Positions 1 through 6,801 of a stretch of DNA of 6,801 nucleotides are shown one piece after another (position 1 is the stretch's first letter; the number at the start of each line of letters is the position of its first letter). This stretch comes from Rhodospirillales bacterium (GTDB lineage: Bacteria > Pseudomonadota > Alphaproteobacteria > JAREAF01), in NCBI GenBank assembly GCA_029240475.1, contig JAREAF010000163.1, positions 1 to 6,801 of the forward strand. Direction: 5' to 3'. The notes under the pieces were generated by a model. The model searched no databases and was not told where the DNA came from. It saw only the letters and a program-made list of their open reading frames with translations. The position numbers and the translations under genes are program-made.

Positions 1-914
1 TCTTCGAATTCGACGCGGAGTTCCTTGAACCGGCTCCAGTTGGTCCACTCGAATGTGGCGGCCACCCCAAAGCGATCATTGACCTGATGATAGACGCTCA
101 CGCCGATGCTCTCGGGTGTTTCCAGCTCCGCAGTTGCATCCCGCACTCCCGCTCCCGGTATGGGGAACGGGGTCGGGGGGAGCTGTACCTCAGCCTCACC
201 CTCGAGCTCGTGCTTGACGGAGGAGCGGAAGCCGATGCCGAACATCGTGCCGGGCATGGGCGTGATCAGCGCGCCCGCGGTGAAGCCGAAGCCGACGTCA
301 TCGGCTTGCAGCTCGACCTCGCCTTCGCCGAACGGCGTGAAGACCGCGTTGGTCAGACGGGCGTCCGCGCGCTGGATCTGCGCGCCGCCGCCAATCGCGA
401 GCCAGGGCGTCACTTGATATGAGACTACCGGGTTCACGTTTATCGTCTTGAGTGACGAGGTCAGGGCGGCATAGCGACCGATCCAGCCGTCGTCATATTC
501 GGTGGTGAGGCCGAACGGCGCATTGACGCCGACGCCGACGCGGAAATCGCCGAAGCTGGTCATCCCGTAGGCGGTCGGCACCAGGGCGTTCTCGCCGGCA
601 TCGCCGCCCTCGTTCGTTCCGAGCAGCGCCGGGCCCAAGATTGTGGTGCTGCCTTCGTTGCTGAACTCGTTGCTCGGAAAGATGAAGCTGGCGACGGCGC
701 TCGCCTGGGTGCCCTCCAGCGCCGACATCCCGGCAGGATTATAGAAGATGATCGACGGGTCCATCGCATAGGCGTTCTGGCCGGCGAAAGCCTGGCCCAG
801 CATGCTGCCGCTCTGCTCGCGCAGGGCGAAGCCGGAGGCTTGGGCCTCCCCCGAACCGGCGAGCAACGCGGCGGCGCTCACGGCGGCCAGGGCCGCGTAG
901 GTGCGAATTGACAT
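1..914 (-). CDS. OMPP1/FadL/TodX-family outer-membrane transporter, left tandem copy, 3' end beyond window
   Basis: FadL-type proteins are 14-strand outer-membrane beta-barrels with an N-terminal plug that let long-chain fatty acids or other hydrophobic compounds cross. The frame is open from ATG at 914 to the left edge, giving 304 residues without a stop; the C-terminal third is missing. The N-terminus MSIRTYAALAAVSAAALLAG, ending near an AQA cleavage site, is a signal peptide. The mature start (SGFALREQS) and the DPSIIFYNPAGMSAL segment are family hallmarks of the plug region. A GGGGGA Shine-Dalgarno about 6 bases upstream supports this start. The protein aligns along its whole visible length with the product of 1138-2397, sharing for example WIGRYAAL, INVNPV, ARLTNAVF, LQADD, GFRSS and EWTNWSRF. 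An insertion-like proline-rich stretch (LPPTPFPIPGAG) replaces an acidic loop of the other copy. The substrate cannot be told from sequence. Family certain, substrate unknown. Confidence 0.92.
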   Translation of the reverse strand, partial: MSIRTYAALAAVSAAALLAGSGEAQASGFALREQSGSMLGQAFAGQNAYAMDPSIIFYNPAGMSALEGTQASAVASFIFPSNEFSNEGSTTILGPALLGTNEGGDAGENALVPTAYGMTSFGDFRVGVGVNAPFGLTTEYDDGWIGRYAALTSSLKTINVNPVVSYQVTPWLAIGGGAQIQRADARLTNAVFTPFGEGEVELQADDVGFGFTAGALITPMPGTMFGIGFRSSVKHELEGEAEVQLPPTPFPIPGAGVRDATAELETPESIGVSVYHQVNDRFGVAATFEWTNWSRFKELRVEFE

Positions 915-1040
915 GATGTTCCCCCTCTAGGTCGTCCTGCGTCCGGCAGGGCGACGAAATGATCGAGAGGGTTGCAGCCGCTTACGGGCGGCGCAAGATT
1001 CTAAGTACCTCGAAGGAATAGTTTGCCGCCGCCTGTGGCA

Positions 1041-1061
1041 TTCATATGACACAGATATGAA
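1041..1061. promoter_or_regulatory. AT-rich dyad, candidate operator upstream of left FadL gene
   Basis: The sequence reads TTCATAT, seven bases, then ATATGAA: a perfect 7-bp inverted repeat with a 7-base spacer, centred about 137 bases upstream of the ATG at 914. It lies between the terminator of the upstream paralogue and the left FadL gene, in a short AT-rich island inside GC-rich DNA. The size suits a dimeric repressor or activator (TetR, LysR or similar). I could not place a convincing -35/-10 pair next to it, so the role is inferred. Confidence 0.4.
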
Positions 1062-1082
1062 ACTATATTTCCGACAGCTCTC

Positions 1083-1120
1083 AACAAAAAGGCCCGCGCG
1101 CCGTTGCGGCGGGCCTTCGG
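1083..1120 (-). terminator. Intrinsic terminator after the 1138-2397 FadL gene
   Basis: On the minus strand a perfect 9-bp stem, AAGGCCCGC pairing with GCGGGCCTT (arms at 1109-1117 and 1089-1097, 11-base loop), runs directly into TTTTTG. It begins about 20 bases after the TGA at 1138. This is a textbook rho-independent terminator and implies that the left FadL gene is transcribed mainly from its own promoter in 915-1080. On the plus strand the same hairpin has no T-run. Confidence 0.88.
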
Positions 1121-1137
1121 AATTCAGCTGATTCGGC

Positions 1138-2397
1138 TCAGAACCGGAAATTGGCCTGGACGGCCAGCAGATCGACGCTGTTCTCGTAATCCCCCCGCAA
1201 AGTGCCGGTAAGCGCTCCGCCCGGTGCGATCTCCATCGTCTCCCGGATCTCCGAATCGCGCACGAACACGTGAGCGTAGCCCAGATCGAAGCTGGCCCAG
1301 TCGTTCAAGGCGTAAGTGAGGCCCCCGGCCACCCAGGCGCGATCCTGATCCGGCAGCCGCGCCGTGCGGTACTTGTTGCGGACAGGCGATTGGTCGTAAG
1401 CGACGCCGCCGCGGAGCATGAGAGCCGGCGTCAGCTGATAATTGACGCCGACCGAGTAGAAGAAGGTGTCGTGCCAGTTTTCTTCGGTGACGTCGTCCGG
1501 AATGCCGCTGTCGAAGGTGACGCGCAGCTCGTCGAAGCGGCTCCAGTTGGTCCACTCGACCGTCGCCGCGATCGAGAGCCGGTCAGTAATCGCCTGCAAA
1601 ATGCTGACGCCGATCGTCTCCGGGGTGCGCACCTCGGCTCGGGCATCGTCCTCGAAGACCGTGACGCCGCCCGCCGTCTCGATCGTCGCTTCCCCGACCG
1701 CCTCATGGCGGATCGAGGAGCGGAAGCCGATGCCGATCTTGGTGCCGGGGCCAGGCTCGATCAGCGCGCCCGCCGTGACGCCGAAGCCCCAATCGTCGGC
1801 TTGCAGCTCGGTGAGAGCGTCACCGGCAAGCCCGAGGAACACGGCATTGGTCAGGCGCGCGTCGATGTACTGAAGCTGCACTCCTGCGCCCAGCGAGAGA
1901 TATTGATTGAACCGGTAAGAGAGCACGGGATTCACGTTGATCGTGAGGAGCTCGGAATCGATGGCGGCATAGCGCCCGATCCAATCATCCTCGTAGCTCG
2001 TCGACAAACCGAAGGGAGCGTTCACGCCCACGCCGAAGCGCCAGTCGCCGTAGCTGTCCATCGCATAGAGAGCGGGGACTATCGCGTCCTCGCCCGCGTC
2101 CCCGCTCTCCTCAGAGCCGAGCGGGACGAGGCTGAAGCTCCCGTCGTCGTCGAACTGGTTTTGGGGGCGGATGCCGGTGACCACGAGGCTGCCGCGGCGC
2201 CCGTCGAGGGCGGACATGCCGGCGGGGTTGTGAAAGATGATGCTGGGGTCCTTCACATACGCGTTCTGCCCCGCGAAAGCCTGTCCCAGCATGCTGCCGC
2301 TCTGCTCGCGGATCATGTAGCCGGCCGCATCGGCAGCGCCAGGGTGCAGCAACGCGGCTGCGCCGGCCGCGATTGCCACCCGTATCATTCCCTTCAT
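1138..2397 (-). CDS. OMPP1/FadL/TodX-family outer-membrane transporter, right tandem copy
   Basis: A complete 419-residue FadL-type porin, close to the usual 400-450. The chosen start is ATG at 2397, because GAGGAAA lies 6 bases upstream and the N-terminus MKGMIRVAIAAGAAALLHPG, ending at ADA, is a good signal peptide. An upstream in-frame TTG at 2454 would put 19 charged, non-signal residues in front. The mature protein begins AGYMIREQSGSM, followed by the plug motif DPSIIFHNPAGMSAL (around residues 49-63). Alternating hydrophobic strands follow, and the protein ends in NFRF, the terminal aromatic signal recognised by the BAM machinery. The role expected from the family is uptake of long-chain fatty acids or other hydrophobic molecules. 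It is a tandem paralogue of the gene at 1-914 with the same orientation, and is followed by its own terminator. An acidic loop (VFEDDARAEV, about residues 248-257) differs from the proline-rich loop of its neighbour, which hints at different ligands or surface exposure. Confidence 0.93.
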   Translation of the reverse strand: MKGMIRVAIAAGAAALLHPGAADAAGYMIREQSGSMLGQAFAGQNAYVKDPSIIFHNPAGMSALDGRRGSLVVTGIRPQNQFDDDGSFSLVPLGSEESGDAGEDAIVPALYAMDSYGDWRFGVGVNAPFGLSTSYEDDWIGRYAAIDSELLTINVNPVLSYRFNQYLSLGAGVQLQYIDARLTNAVFLGLAGDALTELQADDWGFGVTAGALIEPGPGTKIGIGFRSSIRHEAVGEATIETAGGVTVFEDDARAEVRTPETIGVSILQAITDRLSIAATVEWTNWSRFDELRVTFDSGIPDDVTEENWHDTFFYSVGVNYQLTPALMLRGGVAYDQSPVRNKYRTARLPDQDRAWVAGGLTYALNDWASFDLGYAHVFVRDSEIRETMEIAPGGALTGTLRGDYENSVDLLAVQANFRF

Positions 2398-2562
2398 GGA
2401 GATTTCCTCGGTCCGCTGTCCAGCGCCCACGCCGCCCCAGAAGCGCGCACGCAACAGACCGAATTCGTCTCAGAATGTGGTTAAGAGGCAATAAATTGTG
2501 AAACAGACAGGGTTAAATGGGCATTCTGTTGCTTAAGGATGACACTTGGCTGGCCAAGCCTC
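2398..2562 (-). promoter_or_regulatory. Upstream region of the right FadL gene, AT-rich, with spaced GGTTAA words
   Basis: This 165-base gap must hold the promoter for the gene starting at 2397 unless transcription reads through from 2563-3018. Its middle (about 2475-2525) is clearly AT-rich compared with the genes. GGTTAA occurs on the plus strand at 2479-2484 and 2511-2516, 32 bases apart. A short interrupted palindrome (CTTGGC/GCCAAG, 2545-2558) follows the upstream gene but lacks a T-run, so it is at best a weak terminator. No clear sigma-70 boxes were found. Confidence 0.35.
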
Positions 2563-3018
2563 TCATGCGGGCCGGTAGATCAGGTCGTAATCCTGCGCCC
2601 AGCTCTCGCCCCAATCACGCGAAGTCTCCCACAGGTGCCGGAGCTCGCGCCCGGGCAGCGGCGTCCAGGTGATCCGGTTGTAGACCGGCAGGCCCGCGGC
2701 CTCCCGGGTGACGGCGAACATGCGAATGCGCCCGCCCGCAAATCCGCCGGCGAGCTGGAGTGTAAGCCCGGAGCTGTCGCGCCAGAGCTGATGCCACAGG
2801 CCGTCGGACGGCTCGTAATAGGACAGGCTGGTCCCGACGAGGCCGCTCACGCCTTTCCAGCTCTCTTGCAGCGCGCAGCCGCCATGCACCGCCTCGATCC
2901 GGTTGCGTCCGACCATGCGACCGGTCTCGGCCAGAGCGACGTCCCACGTGCCGATCCAGAAATCGAACTGGCGGTGCTCGGCGGCTATGCACGGCCGCGG
3001 ACCGGATTGTGAGGACAT
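2563..3018 (-). CDS. Small soluble protein resembling the DUF1579 (calycin-like) family, function unknown
   Basis: A 151-residue protein with no signal peptide or membrane segment, so probably cytoplasmic. The start ATG at 3018 has GGGAGG 7 bases upstream. Near the N-terminus, HRQFDFWIGTWDV (residues 15-27) matches the F-D-F-W-x-G-x-W pattern typical of DUF1579-like and related lipocalin-like proteins. A C-terminal WGESWAQDYDLIYRP resembles the closing motif of the same group. Many aromatic residues spaced along predicted strands fit a small beta-barrel that might bind a hydrophobic ligand; that is inference. It is transcribed in the same direction as the FadL pair with a 165-base gap, so co-transcription is possible but not shown. 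It is divergent from the ECF sigma gene across a 513-base gap. The gene is secure; the family call is from motif memory. Confidence 0.72.
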   Translation of the reverse strand: MSSQSGPRPCIAAEHRQFDFWIGTWDVALAETGRMVGRNRIEAVHGGCALQESWKGVSGLVGTSLSYYEPSDGLWHQLWRDSSGLTLQLAGGFAGGRIRMFAVTREAAGLPVYNRITWTPLPGRELRHLWETSRDWGESWAQDYDLIYRPA

Positions 3019-3070
3019 GCCACTGCCTCCCTCGAAGCTCTCGCGCGAGGCGTCAGGTTAGAGCTTTCTG

Positions 3071-3077
3071 AAGTTCC
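3071..3077 (-). promoter_or_regulatory. GGAACTT, possible ECF-type -35 element
   Basis: On the minus strand GGAACTT, the classic -35 word of RpoE-like ECF sigma factors, sits 53 bases upstream of the ATG at 3018. The sequence 15 bases further reads TGACG, which is not a convincing -10. The divergent neighbour is an ECF sigma gene, which makes the coincidence worth noting. Weak without a -10 match. Confidence 0.25.
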
Positions 3078-3099
3078 TGTCCGCTCCCCTGGCAATCAG

Positions 3100-3440
3100 G
3101 GTCTGCGCAAAAGGCGTGGGCGGCTACCCCAAGGGGTGGGAAATGCCGAACTTTTTATGACGGCTTTATGCCCGATCGGCACCCCCTGGGCCGACGAACC
3201 GCGATCGGGGGAAGCACCGCTGCGGGGGTTTGGGTGCCGAGTGTCTACCCATACGCCTTGACCGGCGCGCCCTACTATATGCAGCGGCCATGCCCGGTAG
3301 TGGCTAATTCCAAAGTGATATTCAAGGGCCGGTTTGAAGTCGCTGCGGGCGCTTACGGAAGCTTTATGACCGCTCCGCCCAATCCCCATGGAATCTTTAC
3401 GGGGGTAAATCCTACGTTTCCTCCTGCCAGGCGGCCCCAC
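3100..3440. other. Unassigned intergenic segment, possible structured RNA, repeat or decayed gene
   Basis: This stretch, between the divergent genes at 3018 and 3532, is about 60% GC and clearly mixed in composition (about 52% in 3301-3420). It can be read as an open frame on the minus strand (3440 to 3096) and on the plus strand (from 3168), but neither shows the strong G/C third-position preference of the flanking genes or a good ribosome binding site, and I recognise no family. It holds inverted repeats: TCGGCACCC/GGGTGCCGA (3176-3184, 3232-3240), CCCGATCG/CGATCGGG (3171-3178, 3202-3209), GCAGCG/CGCTGC (3281-3286, 3341-3346) and TTTAC/GTAAA (3396-3400, 3405-3409). TTTATGACGGC (3154-3164) nearly recurs as TTTATGACCGC (3363-3373). 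The rest of the gap shows nothing beyond the flanking ribosome binding sites and the GGAACTT word at 3071. Confidence 0.4.
3171..3240. repeat. Overlapping inverted repeats, potential alternative stem-loops
   Basis: The left arm 3171-3184 can pair in two ways. CCCGATCG pairs with CGATCGGG at 3202-3209, or TCGGCACCC pairs with GGGTGCCGA at 3232-3240. The two pairings share bases 3176-3178, so a transcript could form one or the other. Such mutually exclusive stems are seen in attenuators and riboswitch-like leaders but also arise by chance in GC-rich DNA. Confidence 0.35.
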
Positions 3441-3515
3441 GACTTGCCCGCCTTAACAAGAAATCACCCGAACTGGCCAGCTCTGCTTGCTCTGGTCACC
3501 CCGCATAAGAAGAAC

Positions 3516-3523
3516 GGAGGAGG
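3516..3523 (+). promoter_or_regulatory. Ribosome binding site of the ECF sigma gene
   Basis: GGAGGAGG ends 8 bases before ATG at 3532. It decides the start in favour of MSDIRDEII over an in-frame upstream start at 3487, which would add 15 residues and would itself run across this Shine-Dalgarno. Confidence 0.8.
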
Positions 3524-3531
3524 AAGAACGA

Positions 3532-4071
3532 ATGAGCGATATCCGGGACGAGATCATTACTTTGATCCCCCAGCTCAATCGCTACGCCCGTTTTCTGACC
3601 CGCAACAGCGACCAGGCTTCCGATCTGGTTCAGGACTGCCTCGAGCGCGCTTTATCGCGGGCCTCTCTGTATCAGCCCGAGACCGACCTGCGCGCTTGGC
3701 TCTTCACCATGATGCGCAATCTCTTCATCAACCAGAAACGCAGCGAGAAGCGCGCCCGCGAATATAGCGAGCGCATCAAGATGGACGGCATGTCCGTCGA
3801 GCGTCCGCGGCAGATCGACCGCCTGCTGCTGACCGAGCTCAGCGGAGCCATCGACCAGCTCGGCGCCTCCGAGCGCCAGGCGATCCGCCTCCTCGCGGTC
3901 CTCAACTATTCCTACGAGGATGCCGCCGCGCAGACACAGCTGCCGATCGGCACCTTGAAGTCCCGCCTCAGCCGCGGCCGCAGCCGGCTGCGCGACATGC
4001 TGGAAGGCTCGAGCAACGGGAACGGCCGCAACGGACAGCAGCGCGACGTGCGCGTCGCGGTGCGCGCCTAG
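3532..4071 (+). CDS. ECF (group 4) RNA polymerase sigma factor
   Basis: A 179-residue alternative sigma factor that would direct RNA polymerase to a dedicated promoter set, usually in answer to envelope or oxidative stress. Region 2 spans about residues 10-72, with DLVQDCLERAL (31-41, core binding) and DLRAWLFTMMRNLFINQKR (52-70, -10 recognition). Region 4 spans about 100-157, with a helix-turn-helix ending LPIGTLKSRLSRGRSRLRDML (137-157, -35 recognition). Regions 1 and 3 are absent, as expected for ECF factors. The polar Gly/Asn/Arg/Gln tail after residue 158 is probably disordered. No anti-sigma or anti-anti-sigma gene adjoins it: the upstream gene is divergent and 513 bases away, and the downstream gene is convergent. 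It is therefore an orphan here, and neither NepR nor PhyR lies in the window. The exact ECF subgroup cannot be assigned by eye. Confidence 0.93.
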   Translation: MSDIRDEIITLIPQLNRYARFLTRNSDQASDLVQDCLERALSRASLYQPETDLRAWLFTMMRNLFINQKRSEKRAREYSERIKMDGMSVERPRQIDRLLLTELSGAIDQLGASERQAIRLLAVLNYSYEDAAAQTQLPIGTLKSRLSRGRSRLRDMLEGSSNGNGRNGQQRDVRVAVRA

Positions 4072-4089
4072 GGCGGCGAGCCGACCGAA

Positions 4090-4789
<700 letters not shown>

Positions 4790-4800
<11 letters not shown>

Positions 4801-6801
4801 CGGCCGGCTCCTCGAGCGGCAGGGCGGGCGCCTCGCTGGCGATCGGCAGGCGGATCTTGAAGGCGGCGCCGCGCCCAAGCCCCTCGCTTTCCGCCGAGAT
4901 GGCCCCGCCATGCGCCTCGACGATGCCCTTGCAGATGGCAAGCCCCAGGCCCGTTCCCGCGACCTTCCGGTCCTTCGCGCGCACCCGGTAGAATTTGTCG
5001 AAGATGCGCTGCAGCTCCTCGGCCGGAATCCCCGCGCCCTGGTCCGCGACGATCAGCACCACCTCCTGCCCGGCGCGGTGCGCACGGATGGCGATCGGCG
5101 CGCCAGGGTTCGAGTTCTTGTGGGCGTTGTCGATCAAGTTGATCAGCACCTGCTCCATCAGCACGAAATCGACGGCGAGCATCGGCAGGCCCGGCTCGAT
5201 CTCCACCTTGAACCGGTCGCCCGAGATGCGCGATTTCTGAGATTCGATTGCCGCCCCGATGAGGTCCGTCACATCCTCCCACTTCAATTGGGGAGTGAGC
5301 GCGCCGGCTTCCAGCTTGGTCATGTCGAGAAGATTGCCCACGAACCGGTTCAGACGCTCGGCCTCCTCGTGAATCGTCTGCGTCAGGTCGTGCCGGGTGT
5401 TCTCGTCGAATCCCTTGCCGAAGCGCAGGAGACTCGATGCCGCACCCATGATCGAGGCGAGCGGCGTGCGCAGATCGTGCGAGATCGAGGAGAGCAGGGC
5501 CGCACGCAGGCTCTCCGACTGGCTGAGGAAGCGTGCGTCCTGCATGCGCTCGGACAGCCGCGCCCGCTCCAGCGCGACCGCCGCCTGGCGCACCATGCCG
5601 TCGGTCACCAGGGTCACCGATTCGCTGAGCGCGGCGTCCGGGTCGTTGTAGCGGATGCCGAGCACGCCCAGCACGCCTTCGCCCGTCGCGATCGGCAGGA
5701 ACTGGCGCTCGGCATCGGGGAAATGCCCCGTGCCGCGCCCGGATGTCTGCTCGTTGGCGAGGCACCAGTGCGCCGCCTCCCGGTCGCGGCCTTCGATCGG
5801 CTCGCCTTCGGGGATCACCGCCTCCAGCCGCTCCTCGGTCTGGTGCGGCAGCAGGAAGACCGAGCGGGCGTCCAGGATCTCGTCCACCTTGGCGACGATC
5901 ACCTGCATCACCTCGCCCGGGCGGACCGCGGCGGCGATGTCGCGGCTGAACCGCAGCAGCGCCTCGGCGATGCGCCCGCGATCGCTGGCCGCGATCTCGC
6001 GGTCGCGCGCCCGGCCGGCGAGGTGGCTCGTCAGCCCCGCCGCCAGCAGGAACATCGCGAAGGTGACGGCGTCCTGCAGGCTGCCGGGCGCCTTCAGCGA
6101 GAATTGCGGCCAGACGAAGAAGAAATTGTAGGCGACCACCGCCTCGGCCGCCGCGAGCGCCGCGGGCCCGAAGCCGAAGCGCACCGCCGAGATCAGCACC
6201 GGAGCCAGCAGCAGCAGCATCAGGTTGGCCGAACCCAGATGGTCGGAACCGAGCCGGGCGAGCACGGCCGCGACCGCGACGGCCGTCGTGGCGAGGAAGT
6301 AGTTCTTGACCGCCGGCGCGCGGGGCCGCATCAGGTCGGCCAGCGAGCCGGGCCGCGTGCGGCGGCGCGGGGTGTGCACGACGCTGATCTCGATGCCCTC
6401 GCCCAGCTCCACCAAGGACTGCGCGGTGGCTGAGCGGAACAGGCGCGACAGGGCCGAGCGCTGGCTGCGGCCGACGATGATCTGCGCCGCGCCATGGCCC
6501 TGCGCCACGCGGATCAGCTCCTCGGCGACCGACCGGCCGGTCACCATGGCGGCCTCGCCGCCCAGCTCGCGGGCGAGGGCCAGCGCCGCATCGAGTTTTT
6601 CCTGCTGCTCGGCGGATCGCCGCTCGCGCCCGGAATCCACATGCACCGCGAGCCAGGCGGCGTTGTTGCGGATGGCGATGCGGTTGACCGCATGGATGAG
6701 CGGCTCGGCGCTGTCGTCGGCGGCGATGCCGACCACGATCCGCCGCCCGACCCAGCCGCGCGGGCTGCCGCGCGCCCGCGCCCCGCCGCGCTGCTCCTCA
6801 T
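4790..6801 (-). CDS. kdpD: KdpD, potassium-sensing membrane histidine kinase, 5' end beyond window
   Basis: The frame is open from the right edge to TAA at 4790, giving 669 residues of a protein normally near 900. The missing part should be the N-terminal cytoplasmic KdpD sensor domain with its Walker motifs. From N to C the visible parts are: a universal-stress-protein-like domain (about 6740-6370, RIVVGIAADD ... IIVGRSQRSALSRLFRSATAQ); a DUF4118 four-helix membrane block (about 6305-6020, beginning NYFLATTAVAVAAVL); a GAF-like domain (about 5960-5590); a HisKA segment with the phospho-acceptor His at 5477-5479 (SSISHDLRTPLASI); and a HATPase domain with N-box LINLIDNAHK, G1 DQGAGIP and G2 GTGLGLAICKG. 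It acts in the inner membrane, phosphorylating and dephosphorylating KdpE. A GTG at 6736 could be mistaken for the start, but the frame continues upstream with EEQRGGARARGSPRGWVGRR, so the gene runs off the edge. kdpFABC are expected further right. Confidence 0.95.

Noticed and set aside
5..12. CGAATTCG palindrome, also at 2460-2467
   Set aside because: An 8-base palindrome seen once in coding and once in upstream DNA, with no shared flanking sequence; likely chance.
2395..2454. In-frame TTG at 2454 as start of the right FadL protein
   Set aside because: It would add 19 residues before a good signal peptide, while ATG at 2397 has a well-placed GAGGAAA.
1270..2484. Plus-strand open frame (404 codons) opposite the right FadL gene
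   Set aside because: Antisense shadow of a gene with signal peptide, family motifs and terminal aromatic residue; no ribosome binding site or domain of its own.
3390..3418. GGAAT ... CGTT as an EcfG-type promoter for the sigma gene
   Set aside because: The spacer is about 20 bases instead of 16-17 and the -35 word lacks the final C of GGAAC.
3470..3497. GAAC ... GGTC as an autoregulated ECF promoter
   Set aside because: Incomplete -35 word and a 20-base spacer, too long for ECF promoters.
3168..3767. Plus-strand open frame running from the gap into the sigma gene in another frame
   Set aside because: Its second half is a shadow of the sigma gene and its start has no ribosome binding site; only the part within 3100-3440 is kept as an open question.

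Overview
The window is GC-rich, protein-dense chromosomal DNA from a Gram-negative bacterium, most likely an alphaproteobacterium and perhaps a sphingomonad. The reasons are the base composition, two outer-membrane FadL-type porins, a small stand-alone ECF sigma factor and a KdpDE pair of proteobacterial type. The assignment to a lineage is an impression from protein style and gene mix, not a proof.

Layout from left to right. Positions 1-914 (minus strand, cut by the left edge) and 1138-2397 (minus strand) are two tandem paralogues of the OMPP1/FadL/TodX family of outer-membrane transporters for hydrophobic compounds. A strong intrinsic terminator lies between them, so the left copy probably has its own promoter. 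The gap also holds an AT-rich dyad, TTCATAT-N7-ATATGAA, that looks like an operator. Next, 2563-3018 (minus strand) encodes a small soluble protein resembling the DUF1579-type calycin-like family, function unknown.

A 513-base gap (3019-3531) separates that gene from a divergent ECF sigma factor gene (plus strand, 3532-4071). Roughly 3100-3440 is the least explained part of the window. It is open in some frames on both strands, yet its codon use is unlike the neighbouring genes, and it holds several inverted repeats and a near-repeat of a TTTATGAC word. It may be a structured RNA, a dispersed repeat or a decayed gene.

The right third (4090-6801, minus strand) is kdpE plus most of kdpD, overlapping by 11 bases. 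They encode the two-component system that normally controls the high-affinity potassium pump KdpFABC. The 5' end of kdpD and any kdpFABC genes lie beyond the right edge. kdpE converges on the ECF gene with only 18 bases between stop codons. A perfect 13-bp hairpin inside the end of kdpE, built with two codons that kdpE uses nowhere else, may act as a barrier for the two converging transcripts.

I see no mobile element, CRISPR array, tRNA or rRNA. The genes are familiar families. The points most worth a second look are the 3100-3440 segment, the intragenic kdpE hairpin, and the tandem FadL pair with its separate control signals.
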